Source: Oncomelania hupensis
Lineage: Eukaryota; Mollusca; Gastropoda; Littorinimorpha; Pomatiopsidae
NCBI GenBank assembly: GCA_036898135.1
Contig: CM072522.1
Location: 3,117,421-3,181,420, forward strand
DNA: 64,000 nt
Reading direction: 5' to 3'
The position numbers and the translations under genes were made by a program. Within the stretch, counting starts at the first letter, position 1. Every line of letters starts with the position of its first letter. The notes beneath the pieces are model-generated. The model searched no databases. It saw only the letters and a list, made by a program, of their open reading frames with translations, and was not told where the DNA came from. Positions 9,842 through 21,465 of this stretch are shown here, in pieces.

Positions 9842-10526
9842 ACCGAATCCGAGTACTTCCTAAAGGTACGTCTGCTACAGCTCCTTTCTGTTGGTTACGA
9901 TATATACATATATGCTAGCTTTGGTCCCAACATACGACAACGTACCATTGATCGAATATCTGCGCGGAATCGCACATAATGTTGGAATTTGACAATCGAA
10001 AAACATACCAAACATCAATTAGTAAACGAAATCTCAACAAGCACTAAACGTTACAAAATGAATTAAATCAAATTTAATGAAGTTTTTCGTTTTTGCCTTA
10101 TATATCTTAATATATGCCTTGCTTGATGTATGCCTTGCGCGCTAAATGAATTAAATCAAATTAAATGAAGTTTTTTGTTTTGCCTTGTATATCTTGATAT
10201 GCCTTGCTTGATGTATGCCTTGCGCGCTATTGTCGGCGCGCATCTGTCGGTGCGCGCAATTGACGGCGCGCTATTGACGGCGCAACATACACAATATTGA
10301 ATACAGATGGACAGATATACAAATAGTACATTTTGTGCATATGTTTTGTGTGTGTGTGTGTAACAATTTAGGACTCGTCTAGAACAGATTTGCAAAAATC
10401 CCGAAAAGCTTGATTTTGGGGGTCATATACCTACATAATATAGTCTATATTTGCAGTGCTAAGCTCGTGTGAATCAAAGTAGCGTTGCCTTTTTTTCTTG
10501 TGGAAGACTTCAGGATGCTGCTCGTA
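9842..10526. repeat. AT-rich region with 88-bp tandem duplication
   Basis: No gene seen. 10058-10145 and 10146-10229 are two copies of a unit starting ATGAATTAAATCAAATT and ending GCCTTGCGCGCT. They are followed by short GC-rich repeats around GGCGCGC (10222-10287). Confidence 0.7.
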
Positions 10527-10536
10527 ACTATTTGAG

Positions 10537-10593
10537 TTCAGTTCAGTTCAGTGGTTAGATTAACGTCCCCGGACACAATGCGTATAGGGGACA
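10537..10593 (-). mobile_element. 57-bp stem-loop retroposon with TSD
   Basis: Read on the minus strand: GTCCCC, a loop, GGGGAC, then GTTAATCTA and a short (CTGAA)n tail. Flanked by AACTATTTGAG at 10526-10536 and 10594-10604, a perfect 11-bp duplication, so this tiny unit was inserted as a complete retroposed copy. It has no tRNA-like head. The same stem-loop recurs at 7166-7299, 34250, 34467 and, diverged, in the SINE at 42692. It is the 3' tail of a SINE inserted alone, either by extreme 5' truncation or as an independent minimal unit. Confidence 0.8.
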
Positions 10594-10857
10594 AACTATT
10601 TGAGGTACTCTAGTGTATATTATATACACTTTATTATGTATTGACCTGCATAGTGCTTGCTATTCTCTAAGTATGACTTGCACCACTAGATGCATATTAA
10701 CAAATTGATATTTTCAGTGTTGAAGACCGTATTTGAAAATCGCAATTTTAGATGGTTCATCCATCCAGTACTACACATTGTTGTGGTTTTGTTTTTTTAA
10801 GTGTGTGTGCCTTTTAATTTGCAGTGTCTGTTGAAATTGCTGTCAGCACAATTAACA

Positions 10858-11641
10858 ATTGGCTGGAGAGGAACAAGAACTTGAACAGCTGGTACAGAGG
10901 CTTGACACCACCTCCAGAGCTTATGGAATGGAAATAAGTGCAGAGAAGACCAAAATGATGACCAACAACACCAATGGCATCAACACGGACATCAAAGTCC
11001 AAGGCCAATCCCTCAACACAGTGCATAGCTTCAAATATTTAGGAGCCATTGTATCAGACAATGGGTCCCGACAGGAAGTCCTCTCCAGGATCGCACAAAC
11101 AACTGCTGCCCTGACAAGGTTGAAGCCCATTTGGAAAGACAGGACCATCAGTCTACATTCCAAAGTAAAACTGCTGCGCTCCCTTGTCATCTCCATCTTC
11201 CTATATGCTTGCGAAGCATGGACCCTCACAGCAGATCTCCAACGATGAATACAAAGCATGAAGATGAGGTGCTACAGAAGACTTCTGGGCATTTCCTATA
11301 CCCAACACATCACCAACGACGAAGTCCGACAGACCATCACACAAGCCATTGGACAACACGATGACCTGCTCACAGTGGTGAAGAAACGGAAACTCCGATG
11401 GTATGGCCACGTCACCAGATCATCAGGCCTTGCAAAGACTATTCTGCAAGGCACAGTGCAAGGAGGTAGAAGAAGAGGGAGACCGAAAAAGAGGTGGGAG
11501 GACAACATTCGAGAATGGACTCGTTTGACACTGAGCGAAGCCATCAGGGCTGCTGAGGACAGAGAAAGATGGAGTATGCTGGTTAAACGATCATCTGTGG
11601 TGCCCCTACGACCTTCGGGTTACGGGACAGGATAGGATAGG
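10858..11641 (+). mobile_element. RTE-like LINE copy, 5' truncated
   Basis: About 784 bp almost identical to the 3' end of the RTE element at 26470. It covers the end of RT and the C-terminal domain and finishes with the (GGATA)n tail. Flanked by ACAATTAACA at 10848-10857 and 11642-11651, a 10-bp TSD. One in-frame stop (TGA at 11246, where the full copy has an Arg codon) breaks the frame into 10859-11248 and 11258-11635. It keeps a 12-base stretch (GGCACAGTGCAA region) that the 26470 copy lacks. Near identity and an intact TSD mark it as recent. Confidence 0.9.
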
Positions 11642-11651
11642 ACAATTAACA

Positions 11652-12984
11652 GCGTGAACAAGCTATCTCTCCCACTTCGAGTCCTTTGGTTGGCGAATGG
11701 ATAAAAACGATAGCCCCTTGTGCTTTCCGTTGCATGCCTCACAACCCACACTGGTATAACTTGCATTAGGCATAATACACATTATAAACTGCACCACTAA
11801 GCAAAATCATAGATCACTAAACACAATCCATGTGAAAAGCTCTGCGTTGTACTGAGCCGGAAGAATCAACTGACCAAGGCGCAAGAATAGTTGCAGAGAC
11901 CGGAAGTAGTAGAGAGAGCGGCCCGGTAATTTGTGGTCTATGGTTTCAGTCAGTAAGGGGACCTGACTGGCTCAAGATTAGTTATTATATTTGTTTGTTG
12001 GCTCTTTGTCTTGGGTGGTGCCTAGCCGGTATTGGCATAGCACGCGCTTTCGCTTATGGAGCAGCCTCAATGTCACCCGCATGGAAAATCCAAAGCCAAA
12101 ATGTGATGTGGTTATCAAATCTAGTTTTATGATGTAAATCTGCCATAATCCTCATCTTATTTTTATCCTCCTCCTTCTCCTCTAATTCTCCTCCCCAAAT
12201 CCTCCTCCTTCTTTTCCCCCTACACTTTTACATATATATTTAAATTGTTGTATACATGTATAATGGCAGCATGTGTTCCTGAAATAAAGATTAATCGTAA
12301 CAAGTTGTAAACTCACAATTATTATTTTTCTAACATGGTGTCATTGTAATAAACAGTTAAAGGGGCCCACTTTGACCACGCCCCCTCCACAGACGCGTTT
12401 AACATTCACAGTGAGTGTTGCCCCACTGAGTAAACAAAGCATGCAAGGAAAAAAAAACACTTTCGAAATAGGCTACAGGTTTGTTTTTTTAACTCAATAA
12501 ATTACGTATTTTTGTGCCTATTAATTACTACCGCTTTGGCGCTAAATAATTTTCTACCTCATCTGGTAGATTGTGGAGCATATTGGTGTACCGTTTAACA
12601 GAGGAAGTTAGAACAGAAATAGAAAATTCAAATACGAAAGCTCACGTTACCACTGTTAAAGGTAATAATAATGCCATTGTTAGGGTAAACCCGTTTTAGC
12701 CAAAATATAAAACACATTCTTCGAATCGGGGCTCTTTAAAGTGCACACTTCATCCCTCTCCCTTTCATTATCCTTATTCTTCTGCTTCTTCTTTTTCACC
12801 TCTGCTCCTTCTCCTCCTCCTTCTTCTCCTTCTTTTTAGATCTTCAGATGTGCTTTTATCACGTTTTAATCCCCCCTTCCCACATTGAAAGAGCGAAGTG
12901 TCAATGCAGTGGGTGATAAGGTCAACATCAAATGTAAACAAAAACTGTCAGTCGGAAATAACCCCTAAAAATCCTGTATTTTGC
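11652..12984. other. Gene-free stretch with pyrimidine-rich tracts
   Basis: I see no coding sequence. Two CT-rich tracts (about 12160-12230 and 12755-12840) built on TCCTCC and TTCTTC lie on the plus strand. The rest is unremarkable. Confidence 0.5.
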
Positions 12985-13310
12985 AAGATGGCATAGTTCA
13001 AATGTCTTTTGCACTTGCACACATAGTTGAAAATGTGTTCATTTCCGTGACGATGTTATGACTCGGCTTTATCTTAAATCAGCAAAATTAAAGTTTGGAT
13101 TGATGGGCCACTCTAGCTGAACTATCTGCAAGCACACACAAAATATCACAACGGATCAGCCCAAAGGCGAAACGTTTTTATAATATAATTGACCCAGCGA
13201 CCTTGAATTTTAATAAAGAGGGAAAGGACAAGATCACAAGAGGTTGTGTGGTGATCAATTTATCTGCATAGTAAAATTAATCAAATCTGCGTGTGTGAAC
13301 AAAAAAAGTG
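12985..13310 (+). repeat. Diverged interspersed repeat, copy 1
   Basis: Shares spaced blocks with 49205-49470 in the same order and orientation: CAAGATGGC, CACACATA.CTGAAAAT, GTTCAT, GTTATGACTCG and GAACTATCT.CAAGCA. Not coding. Family unknown. Confidence 0.5.
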
Positions 13311-13729
13311 AGGTATGTGTAGCATGAAGGTGTCAGAAGAAGAGCGAAGAGTTCTTGATAGCGTGTAGAATTGAACATTTTAAACAAGATTTGAACAGAA
13401 AACACAGACTGAGAAAACCTGGGAGCCATTCAAGTGAGTAGTAGGGGTGTAACAACATTAGGATTTGTTTTATCTGTTTGGGTACAGGACAATCGTCTGA
13501 GGTTTGAACGGTTTGGAGCAGATGGCTAAAGAGGAAATGTGAAGTCAAAAGAGGTCAAAGCGTGACAGAACAGGGGGTGAAAAACGGTTTGTCAGTAACG
13601 TCAATGGTCAGATGGTTGCGGACAAGCAGGGCCTAATAAGTGCTGTATATAATGTTTGTGAGATGGATTTGATGCCTCAATTGGCCTGTAATTACCCACC
13701 GAAAGTTTTTAGTGAGACACATGTATAGG
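13311..13729. other. No feature recognised
   Basis: No homology to the repeats in this window and no convincing coding frame. Confidence 0.4.
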
Positions 13730-15045
13730 TGGTTGTCATGGTGTTGACATCTACTTCACCAGCTCCCAAAATGAGCAATGGTGCAAATTTCCCTCCAATT
13801 GTGGCTTGGAATATTTCTGCCACCTCCGGGTCTTGCAGTTTGTCCAGATCGAACATCATTCAGGTGCACTTTGCTTTGTTTACTCTCTTCAAGTGGAGCT
13901 GGAAAGACATCATCACGAGATCGAAGTCACTTCCGATTTCTGGTCCTGGAAAAGTACGTGTACTGCAAATTTTGACGCTTGATCAAAAGCGTTTCTTGAC
14001 CATATGATGTAGTCAATCTGGTTGTGATGCTTCCCGCTGGGACTGTGCCAGGTCCATCGTCTGGATTTTTTGCGGGGAACAAGCGTGTTTGCCAGTATCA
14101 GATTGTTGTATCTGACAAACTCCAAGAGTCTCAGACCTCTGTCATTTGTCACGTTGTTGCAGAGGGGTCCACATGTGTCTTCCCAGTTGTGGTGCGCATC
14201 TTGGCCAACCTTGGCATTCCAGTCTCCTTGCACTATGACTATGTTCTTCCTCTGCACTTGGTCTAGGACAGCCTGCAGATGTTCATAGAAATCCTGCACT
14301 TCGCTGTCGTCATAGTCTGAAGTTGGGGCATGGATGATGGTGATGTTGAAAGGGGCTGCTCTCAGACGGATGTTAATGAGTCTACTGGAGACTGAACGGC
14401 AACCCATGACAGTGCTTAGAATGTCTTTGTGGGTCAAGAATCCAAAGTCGTGTTCGTGCCTGTCATCTCTGCTGAAATAAAGTTTATGGTTTTGTCGGTC
14501 GTTGTTTCACCTATGCCTTTCCAGCGCAGTTCGCTGATACCTACGATGTGCCATCGATAGTGGTCCAGCTCGTGGGCCAGTTCATCTGATTTTCCCTCGC
14601 AGTTAGGGTCCTGACATTTCAGGAACTTATGACGATGTTGTCTCTGGTGCGGATTTTGCAAAGTTGTCCATCAGTAATCCACTTACATGTATCACATCCG
14701 CCCTGGTGGCCAACGGAAGGCGCGGTCCTTGGTGACCCGGGCGATGCCCGATCCGGTTTGGAGTGAGTGGTTCTGTTCATCAATGCAGTGTCTTGGGCAA
14801 GAAAAACTTGGAGGGGCCCAATCCTCTCCAGGCCATTGGCCACAGCCGAAATCCACGACTACAGTGTGGCTCGCCTTGGCGCCGAGCACGTGGTCGTTGA
14901 ACCTATAGTAATGTGAGGTTCCTTCGCCCTGGCCGTGTATAGAAGACTTTTGCCCAGTGATGCCGTACTGATATCACCCCTGTTGCCTCTTACGACACGC
15001 TGGGAAACGTTGGGTCTATTCTATTCAGTGCCCGAACCCACCACT
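13730..15045 (-). mobile_element. RTE-like LINE 5' half, inverted
   Basis: Minus-strand copy of the RTE 5' end: it starts at about 15045 with the same 5' leader as at 26470 (GGGTTCGGGCA.T.AATAGAA), then the N-terminal extension and the APE endonuclease (GISELRWKG, GDWNAKVGQDA, NQIDYI), and stops at GATGTCAACACCATGAC (13730). The frame is broken in several places. The piece that follows in the parent element lies on the plus strand at 15046-15130, next to the 5' end. This arrangement is the 5'-inversion left by twin priming. Confidence 0.8.
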
Positions 15046-15130
15046 TTCAATTCAGCTGTGACAGATAGATACCGCCACTGAGATAATTGGCAAGCACCGA
15101 CCAAAGAAGAAACTGCGGATCACACCTACC
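15046..15130 (+). mobile_element. RTE-like LINE fragment, sense part of 5'-inverted copy
   Basis: 85 bases matching the RTE region that encodes NSAVTDAATEILGKHRPKKK, starting almost exactly where the inverted block 13730-15045 stops. The downstream remainder of the element, with its (GGATA)n tail, is missing. Confidence 0.75.
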
Positions 15131-15576
15131 TAATATGATTGTTCAAAAATTTTTATTGTCTTCACCATAGTGATATTAGACATTCCCCTCCCCCCCATCC
15201 CTTAAACCTAACCCACACCCCACCCCTCACAAAAATTAATTTTTTTACATTATACAATAAAATAAAATAAAAGAAATAATAAAATAAAATAAATAATTAA
15301 AAAATAACAATCCATTTCTACCCCAATAACACAACACCGAACAACGACTAACTAAAATAAACTACTACTAATAATAAAATAATACATTAATGAAAACATA
15401 GAATACATATAATCTCACACCTAACTTGCATTCACAACACTATTTGACACATTGCTAGTTTTCATAATACAATCGCTATCGGGGAGGTTAACAGACATTT
15501 TGCCATATCAACAACAATCGAATGATGTTCAAAAAATGTTTTAATATTTTTATCTTTTACATTCTGAGGAAGCATA

Positions 15577-15637
<61 letters not shown>
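15131..15637. repeat. AT-rich stretch and (AAT)n microsatellite
   Basis: No gene. A/C-rich then AT-rich sequence, ending in a (AAT)n run at 15580-15637 that is the 3' tail of the minus-strand LINE beginning at 15638. Confidence 0.8.
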
Positions 15638-15639
<2 letters not shown>

Positions 15640-18600
15640 GGATTTTTATATAGCGGGTACTCCAGCCTATGACCAGACTCACCACGCTTTACATAGTCAT
15701 TACATAAAAAAATACATGCACTCGATCAAACATCACTTTTGCTACGATACACCAAAAGACGGAACAGTAAAGGTAAAAACTATTTACAACTATGTACACA
15801 AATGACAAAAAAGACAGAAATAGACTATTTACAACTATGTACATAAATGACAAAAAAAGACAGAAATAGAATAGCAAAAACCTATTCACAGGTATTTATA
15901 TGCCCGGTAAAACTAAAACCCAGGAAGAAAAACAGTATAAATATTTACAGCCGTGTATACACTTAAGGATAAGACAGAGACAAAAGAGGAGAGAATGGCA
16001 GCGGGAAACAAATCAGTCTGAATAATGCAGTTTGAAGAGGTGGGTTTTGAGAGCCTTTTTGAATGCTTGTGTTGATTGTATGTTGCGGATATGGGAGGGA
16101 AGGGAATTCCACTGCTTGGGTGCGGAGTAAGCGAATGCACGTTGGCCGTATGTCAGTGCGGGTGACGGGAACCTTGAGTGTGCGAGTGTCAGCAGAAGAT
16201 CTTAAAGTGCGTGAAGGGGGAGTAGACAGACAGTAGATCAGCAAGGTAGGCAGGACAAGAATCTGTGAAGAAGTTGTGACAGAGAACAGAGAGTTTGTAC
16301 TCTACGCGTGCTTGCACAGGAAGCCAGTGAAGGGAATGTAGTAGAGGTGTGATGTGATCGCGTTTCTTTGCTCGGAATACTAGTCTAGCTGCTGAGTTCT
16401 GAACCTTTTGTAGTTTGTCAATGATGTGTTTTGGGGAGCCAGCGAGGAGAGAGTTGCAATAGTCAAGACGAGAAAGGACGAGAGCGCAGACTAGGGTTTT
16501 GGTGGCAGTGACTGTAAGATAGTGGCGAAAGGAGCTGATTTGGCGGATGGCCGTGTGTGCAGAGCGACAGACGTTGGAGATGTGGTTGTTGAGGGACAGG
16601 TCATCGGAGAGAATGTAGCCGAGATTTCTCCCTGAGGATGAGAACTGAATGTTTATTGTCCCTACTGTAAGCGATGTTGGGAGAGGTGAGAGTGAGGAGG
16701 AGGTGTTGTGCTTGTGAATAAGGAGAGCTTCGGTTTTATCGTTGTAACGACCGCAGTTCGTACACATTTGTGTATGAAGACGTGATGACGTCACTGCGTT
16801 AATTTTCGAATAGTTTGTGAACTGTGTTAGGTTAGAGACGAAACATCAGCCTAACTGACAGGACGTATTCGTGGGTGCTCTGGGAAAGACCTGATTCTTT
16901 AGGAATTACTTTTGCTGTATAAAGAATACAGGTATTTATTATTATTATTATTATTATTATTGGTATTTATAATGAACTGCTAAGCTATCCTTACGAAAAA
17001 GGAAGAGTATTGCTTTTTGTGAATTAGTACGTTTAGAGTACAGAAGAACCCATGTTTGAAAACAAAGTTCGATAACTCGTGTCAATATTTATTTGATCAT
17101 GTGTATGTATGTGTGACTCAGTTTGTAATTATGATGCCATTTTTATATTCATTCATATGTGAAGATATGGGGCTGAAATAGGAACGTATTTCAGTTGTAT
17201 AATTTGTATATCTATTGATGAATGAATGGGTATAAATATGTTATAGAATGAAGGTGAGCTGTGTTTGTAATATTGGGCTCATAGTCCATTGTGTGTAGCC
17301 TATGCAATGTTGTAAAGTGGCTATGCTAGGTATTGTCACAGGAGTGGTGACAATAGTGATTGTAGTGAGTGTGGTGGCGTGTAGAAGACATTCTGCAAAG
17401 GAAATGGTCTTCAGGCATTAGGAAGTATTAAGTGTCAAAGACATACAGTCTCTTTAGGGATAAGAGCGAACATTTACGATTGTGTACATGTTGTATACAG
17501 CGGGGCGGTTACGGAGCAAAGAACCCCTGATGTGCGGCGGATGGATCTGGTCCACATGACATCACCTACTTAACCGGATGTGGACGCCATCGTCGCCGTG
17601 ACTCTCCTTCGGGCATCATCACTGGGGCAGAAGTGCAACAACGGTGCCGAAGTAAACCTCCGGATCTACGCCACGAAGACATCTGCAGCGTCTTCAGTGT
17701 GGGTGGCTGTGACCCCAGCGTCGGCTAATAATTCCGCGCCTGGAGTGCTTGATCCGCGAAATACGGTCAGTAAATAGAAACTGTGAATTCTAGAATCTAC
17801 AAGTCATCGAAATGAATTCTGTGTGTCGATGCTAATGCAAAAGAGTAGAGTCGAGTGACGTCCTCAGAAAGGGACAACGACTTCTGCTAGTGTTGAATTC
17901 TGAAAGCAACTGTGTGCATTTATCAAAATGACTGCGTGAACTTACTGAGTAAATTGTGTGCACTTATCAAATTGACTGGGTGAACTTATTAAGTTAACGG
18001 AGTGCACTTAATTATTATCTGTGTGAATGTATTTATATGCTGGAAGTAATTGTATGATTTGATGTATCCGTGAACTTATTGTATACGTGAATGATTTATT
18101 GTGTATGTTCATGTTTGAGTGAGAAATAGTATAACAGAAGGGCAAAGAGAAACAATTGTGTAGATTTTGTCCTTGTCTGTAAGTACGTGTGTGGTGGTAT
18201 ATGAGAATTCAAAGTAAACAGAGATAGAACACACACCTTTATACTGAGCGTCAGACAGCCACACTCACACACTCATTCATTAGATTAAACGTAGTATATT
18301 CAAATAGATATTTAATTAAATACACAAAAACCATCCGTTACAATCGTCATTAAGCTTAAGCTTGTTGAGTGTCATCCATGACTTAATGTCTGTGATGCAG
18401 TTCTCCAAAGTCTGAACAGTGGAATTAATGAGAGAGGGGGCAGTGGATGTATAAAGTTGTGTAAAGAGGGCTGTCTCAGTGCTGTGGAAGGGTCGGTAGG
18501 CAGACTGGTTGGGGCAAAGTAAAGCGTTATCATATAGGTAGGCAAACAGTTGTTTGAGAACAATTTTTTCTATGACTTTGGACAGGAAGGAGAGGTTTAA

Positions 18601-19135
18601 AACAGGTCTATAGTTTTTTAGATTACTTTTGTCTAAACTTGGTTTTTTAAGGAGGGGTTTGATGACAGCCACTTTGAGCACAGATGGAACAACACCAGAG
18701 GACAGACTCTCGTTGATAATGTGGGTAATGGTCGGGAGTAGAGGGTCAACATTCTCTATCAATATGGGGGTAGGAATGGGGTCCAGAGAGCAAGATGTTA
18801 GTTTTGAGCTTAAGATGACTTTCTTGACTTATTGCTCTGTTATTGGTTGAAAAACTTCCAACTTTGCGGTAGTGAGGGAAGGTGAGAATGGGTTAATGAG
18901 TGGGATCTCATGGCTATCAAGAGCGGCCCTAATGTCAGGTACTATTATTTTAGAGACAAATACTAGATTATACAGATTAATTTGTTCGCCAAATACACAC
19001 TTTAGGTCGGTTGAAAATGTGGTTTTAAAAGCATTTAATTTTATTCGAAAAATTTGACTTATAAACATTTGTATTAATTGTTGTATTATTGTAGTTGCAT
19101 ATTGCTTCACTAAATTGCTTGCTCCATTGCTCTAA
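15638..19135 (-). mobile_element. L2/CR1-like LINE, split by solo LTR
   Basis: Two minus-strand parts, 19135-18348 and 16742-15638. The first holds the start of RT (KNYRPVLNLSFLSKVIEKIV, QSAYRPFHSTETAL), then an internal deletion that removes the F/YxDD box, then WMTLNKLKLND. The second continues DKTEALLIHKHNTSSS with the thumb and C-terminal region (LGYILSDDLSLNNHI, ALVLSRLDYCNSLLAG, LHWLPVQARVEYKL). Removing 16743-18342 and one ATCGT copy rejoins LKLND to DKTEA in frame. The 3' end has GCTATATAAAAATCC followed by (TTA)n, as in L2-type tails. Not functional. Confidence 0.85.
16743..18342 (+). mobile_element. 1.6-kb solo LTR with 5-bp TSD
   Basis: Begins TGTAACGACC and ends CCGTTACA, giving a 7-bp terminal inverted repeat. 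Flanked by ATCGT at 16738-16742 and 18343-18347. Inserted in a LINE RT frame, which its removal restores. No gag or pol. Plus orientation is inferred from a TATA-like TGTATAAAGAATACAGG segment shared with the gypsy 3' LTR at 1763, whose direction is known. Contains a short (ATT)n run at 16932-16960 and a GC-richer part at 17500-17760. Open frames here look accidental. Confidence 0.85.
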
Positions 19136-19172
19136 TTGATTCCTATACCTTTTCCATATAGTAGACTCCACC

Positions 19173-21465
19173 AGAAACAACATGGTCATAGGAACCTGGA
19201 ATGTCAGGACCCTAACTGCGGAAGGAAAATTAGAAGAACTGGCCCACGAGCTGGACCACTATCGATGGAACGTTTTAGGCTTCAGCGAACTGCGCTTAGA
19301 AAGGCCTAAGTGAAACAACGACCGACAAAGGCCACAAGCTCTATTTCAGCGGTAGAGATGACAGGCACGAACACGGCGTTGGATTCTTGGCCCACAAGAA
19401 CATTCTAGCCACTGTCATGGGTTGTCACCCAGTCTCCAGTAGACTCATTACCATCCGTCTGAGAGCAGCCCCTTTCAACATCACCATCATCCAGGCCTAT
19501 GCCCCAACATCAGACTATGACGACAGCGAAATGGAGGATTTCTATGAGCATCTACATGTTGTCCTTGACCAAGTGCCGAAGAAGGACATAGTCATAGTGG
19601 AAGGCGACTGGAATGCCAAGGTTGGCCAAGATGCGCACCACAACTGGGGAGACACATGTATACCCCACTGCAACAACGAGATAAGTGACAGGGGACTCTT
19701 GGAGTTTGCCAGATACAACAATCTGATACTGGCAAACACGCTTGCTTTCCACAAAAAATCCAGACGATCGATATGGCACAGTCCCGAGGGGGAGAATCAC
19801 AACCAGATCGACTACATCATAGTCAGTACAGGCTTCAGATCAAGCATCAACATTGGCAGGACACGCACTTTTCCAGGAGCAGACATCGGACGTGATGTTG
19901 TCTTTCGGCTCCACTTGAAGAGAGTAAACACAGCAAAGTGCACTAGACTGAAGTTCGACCTGGTCAAACTGCAAGATTCGGAGGTGGCAGAAATATTTCA
20001 GGCTACAATTGGAGGAAAATGTGCACCACTGCTCATTTTGGGAGCTGGTGAAGTAGATGTCAACACCATGACCATCACCTTCAACTCAGCTGTGACAGAT
20101 GCCGTCACGGAGATCCTTGGAAAGCATCGGTCAAAAATGAAGCTGTGTATCACACCTGAACTTTTGGACCTGTGTGATAAACGAAGAGAGATGAAAAAGA
20201 AAAAGAGCACCTCACAGGGAGCTGATGCCTACCGAAAAATCAACAATGACATCCGAAAAGGCATGCGCACAGCAAAGGAGAACTGGATCAAAGATCAATG
20301 CCATGAAATAGAGAACAGTCTGAACAAGAACAAAAGCAATAAGCCTTACCAGACTGTGAAGCGGCTGACAAGTGTCAACAGCCCAAGGTCTCCACGATCC
20401 AAAGCAAGTCTGGCCTATGCCTTACAGAAGAACAAGAAGTCTTGAACAGATGGACAGAGTACTGATCAGACCTTTACAACCACACACCAAATGGAGATCC
20501 ATCGGTTCTAGCATGTCCTGAGAATAGTGAAGAAGAAATCCTCCCAATTCTCCGAGACGAAGTTGAGGCAGCAGTGCAATCGCTGAAGAAAGGGAAGTCA
20601 GCGGGAGTGGACAACGTACCCGCGGAACTGCTTCAAGCAGGAGGAGAAGCGACGATTGACGCACTCACCATTATCGGTAACAAGGTCTGGCAGAGTGGGG
20701 ACGGGCCTACACCATGGACCCAGTCGCTTGTCATCACTCTTCCCAAAAATGATAACCTTCAGGAATGTGAAAATTACCGCACCATCAGCCTCATCAGCCA
20801 TCCCAGCAAGGTCCTCCTGAAAATAATATTCAACAGGTTGAAACCCCAAGCTGAACAAATCATAGCTGAAGAACAAGCAGGATTCAGTGCAGGGCGAAGT
20901 ACCACTGAACAGATTTTCAACCCCAGAATAATCTGCGATAAATACCTACAGGACCAACAACATCTATATCATGTGTTCGTAGATATCACGAAGGCATTTG
21001 ACCGAGTCTGGCATGCAGCTCTGTGGGCAACCATGAGAGTGTACAACATCAGCCCTAAAATTATTGAAGTCATCAAAAGCCTAAATGACAAGGCTACAGT
21101 GCAGTTCTTCACTAGAGCGCCATCGGAAACTGGTTCAGAACAACAATCGGTGTGCGTCAGGGATGCCTACTCTCTCCAACACTCTTCAACATCTCCCTAG
21201 AGCGCATCATGTCAGATGCCCTTGCAGATCACGAAGGCACAGTCAGCATTCGAGGGTAGAGCAATCTCCAGCCTTCGTTTTGCGGGTGATATTGATGGAT
21301 TGGCTGAAGAGGAACAAGAACTTGAACAGAGGCTTGACACCACCTCCAGAGCCTATGGAATGGAAATAAGTGCAGAGAATACCAAGATGATGACCAACAA
21401 CACCAATGGCATCAACACGGACATCAGTCCAAGACCAATCCCTCAACACAGTGCATAGCTTCATA
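19173..21465 (+). pseudogene. RTE-like LINE copy, decayed, both ends cut
   Basis: Begins within the endonuclease (NNMVIGTWNVRTLT at 19177) and ends in RT after the segment encoding the thumb, at CAGTGCATAGCTTCAT. Pieces of the single original frame survive at 19387-20445 (endonuclease, GDWNAKVG, NQIDYI, linker) and 20574-21200 (RT: MQSLKKGKSAGVDN, NYRTISLISH, EEQAGFSAGRST, VFVDITKAFDRVWH), with several frameshifts. The FADDIDG box reads FAGDIDG, so the catalytic Asp is lost. It abuts another LINE fragment at 21466. No TSD found. Confidence 0.85.
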
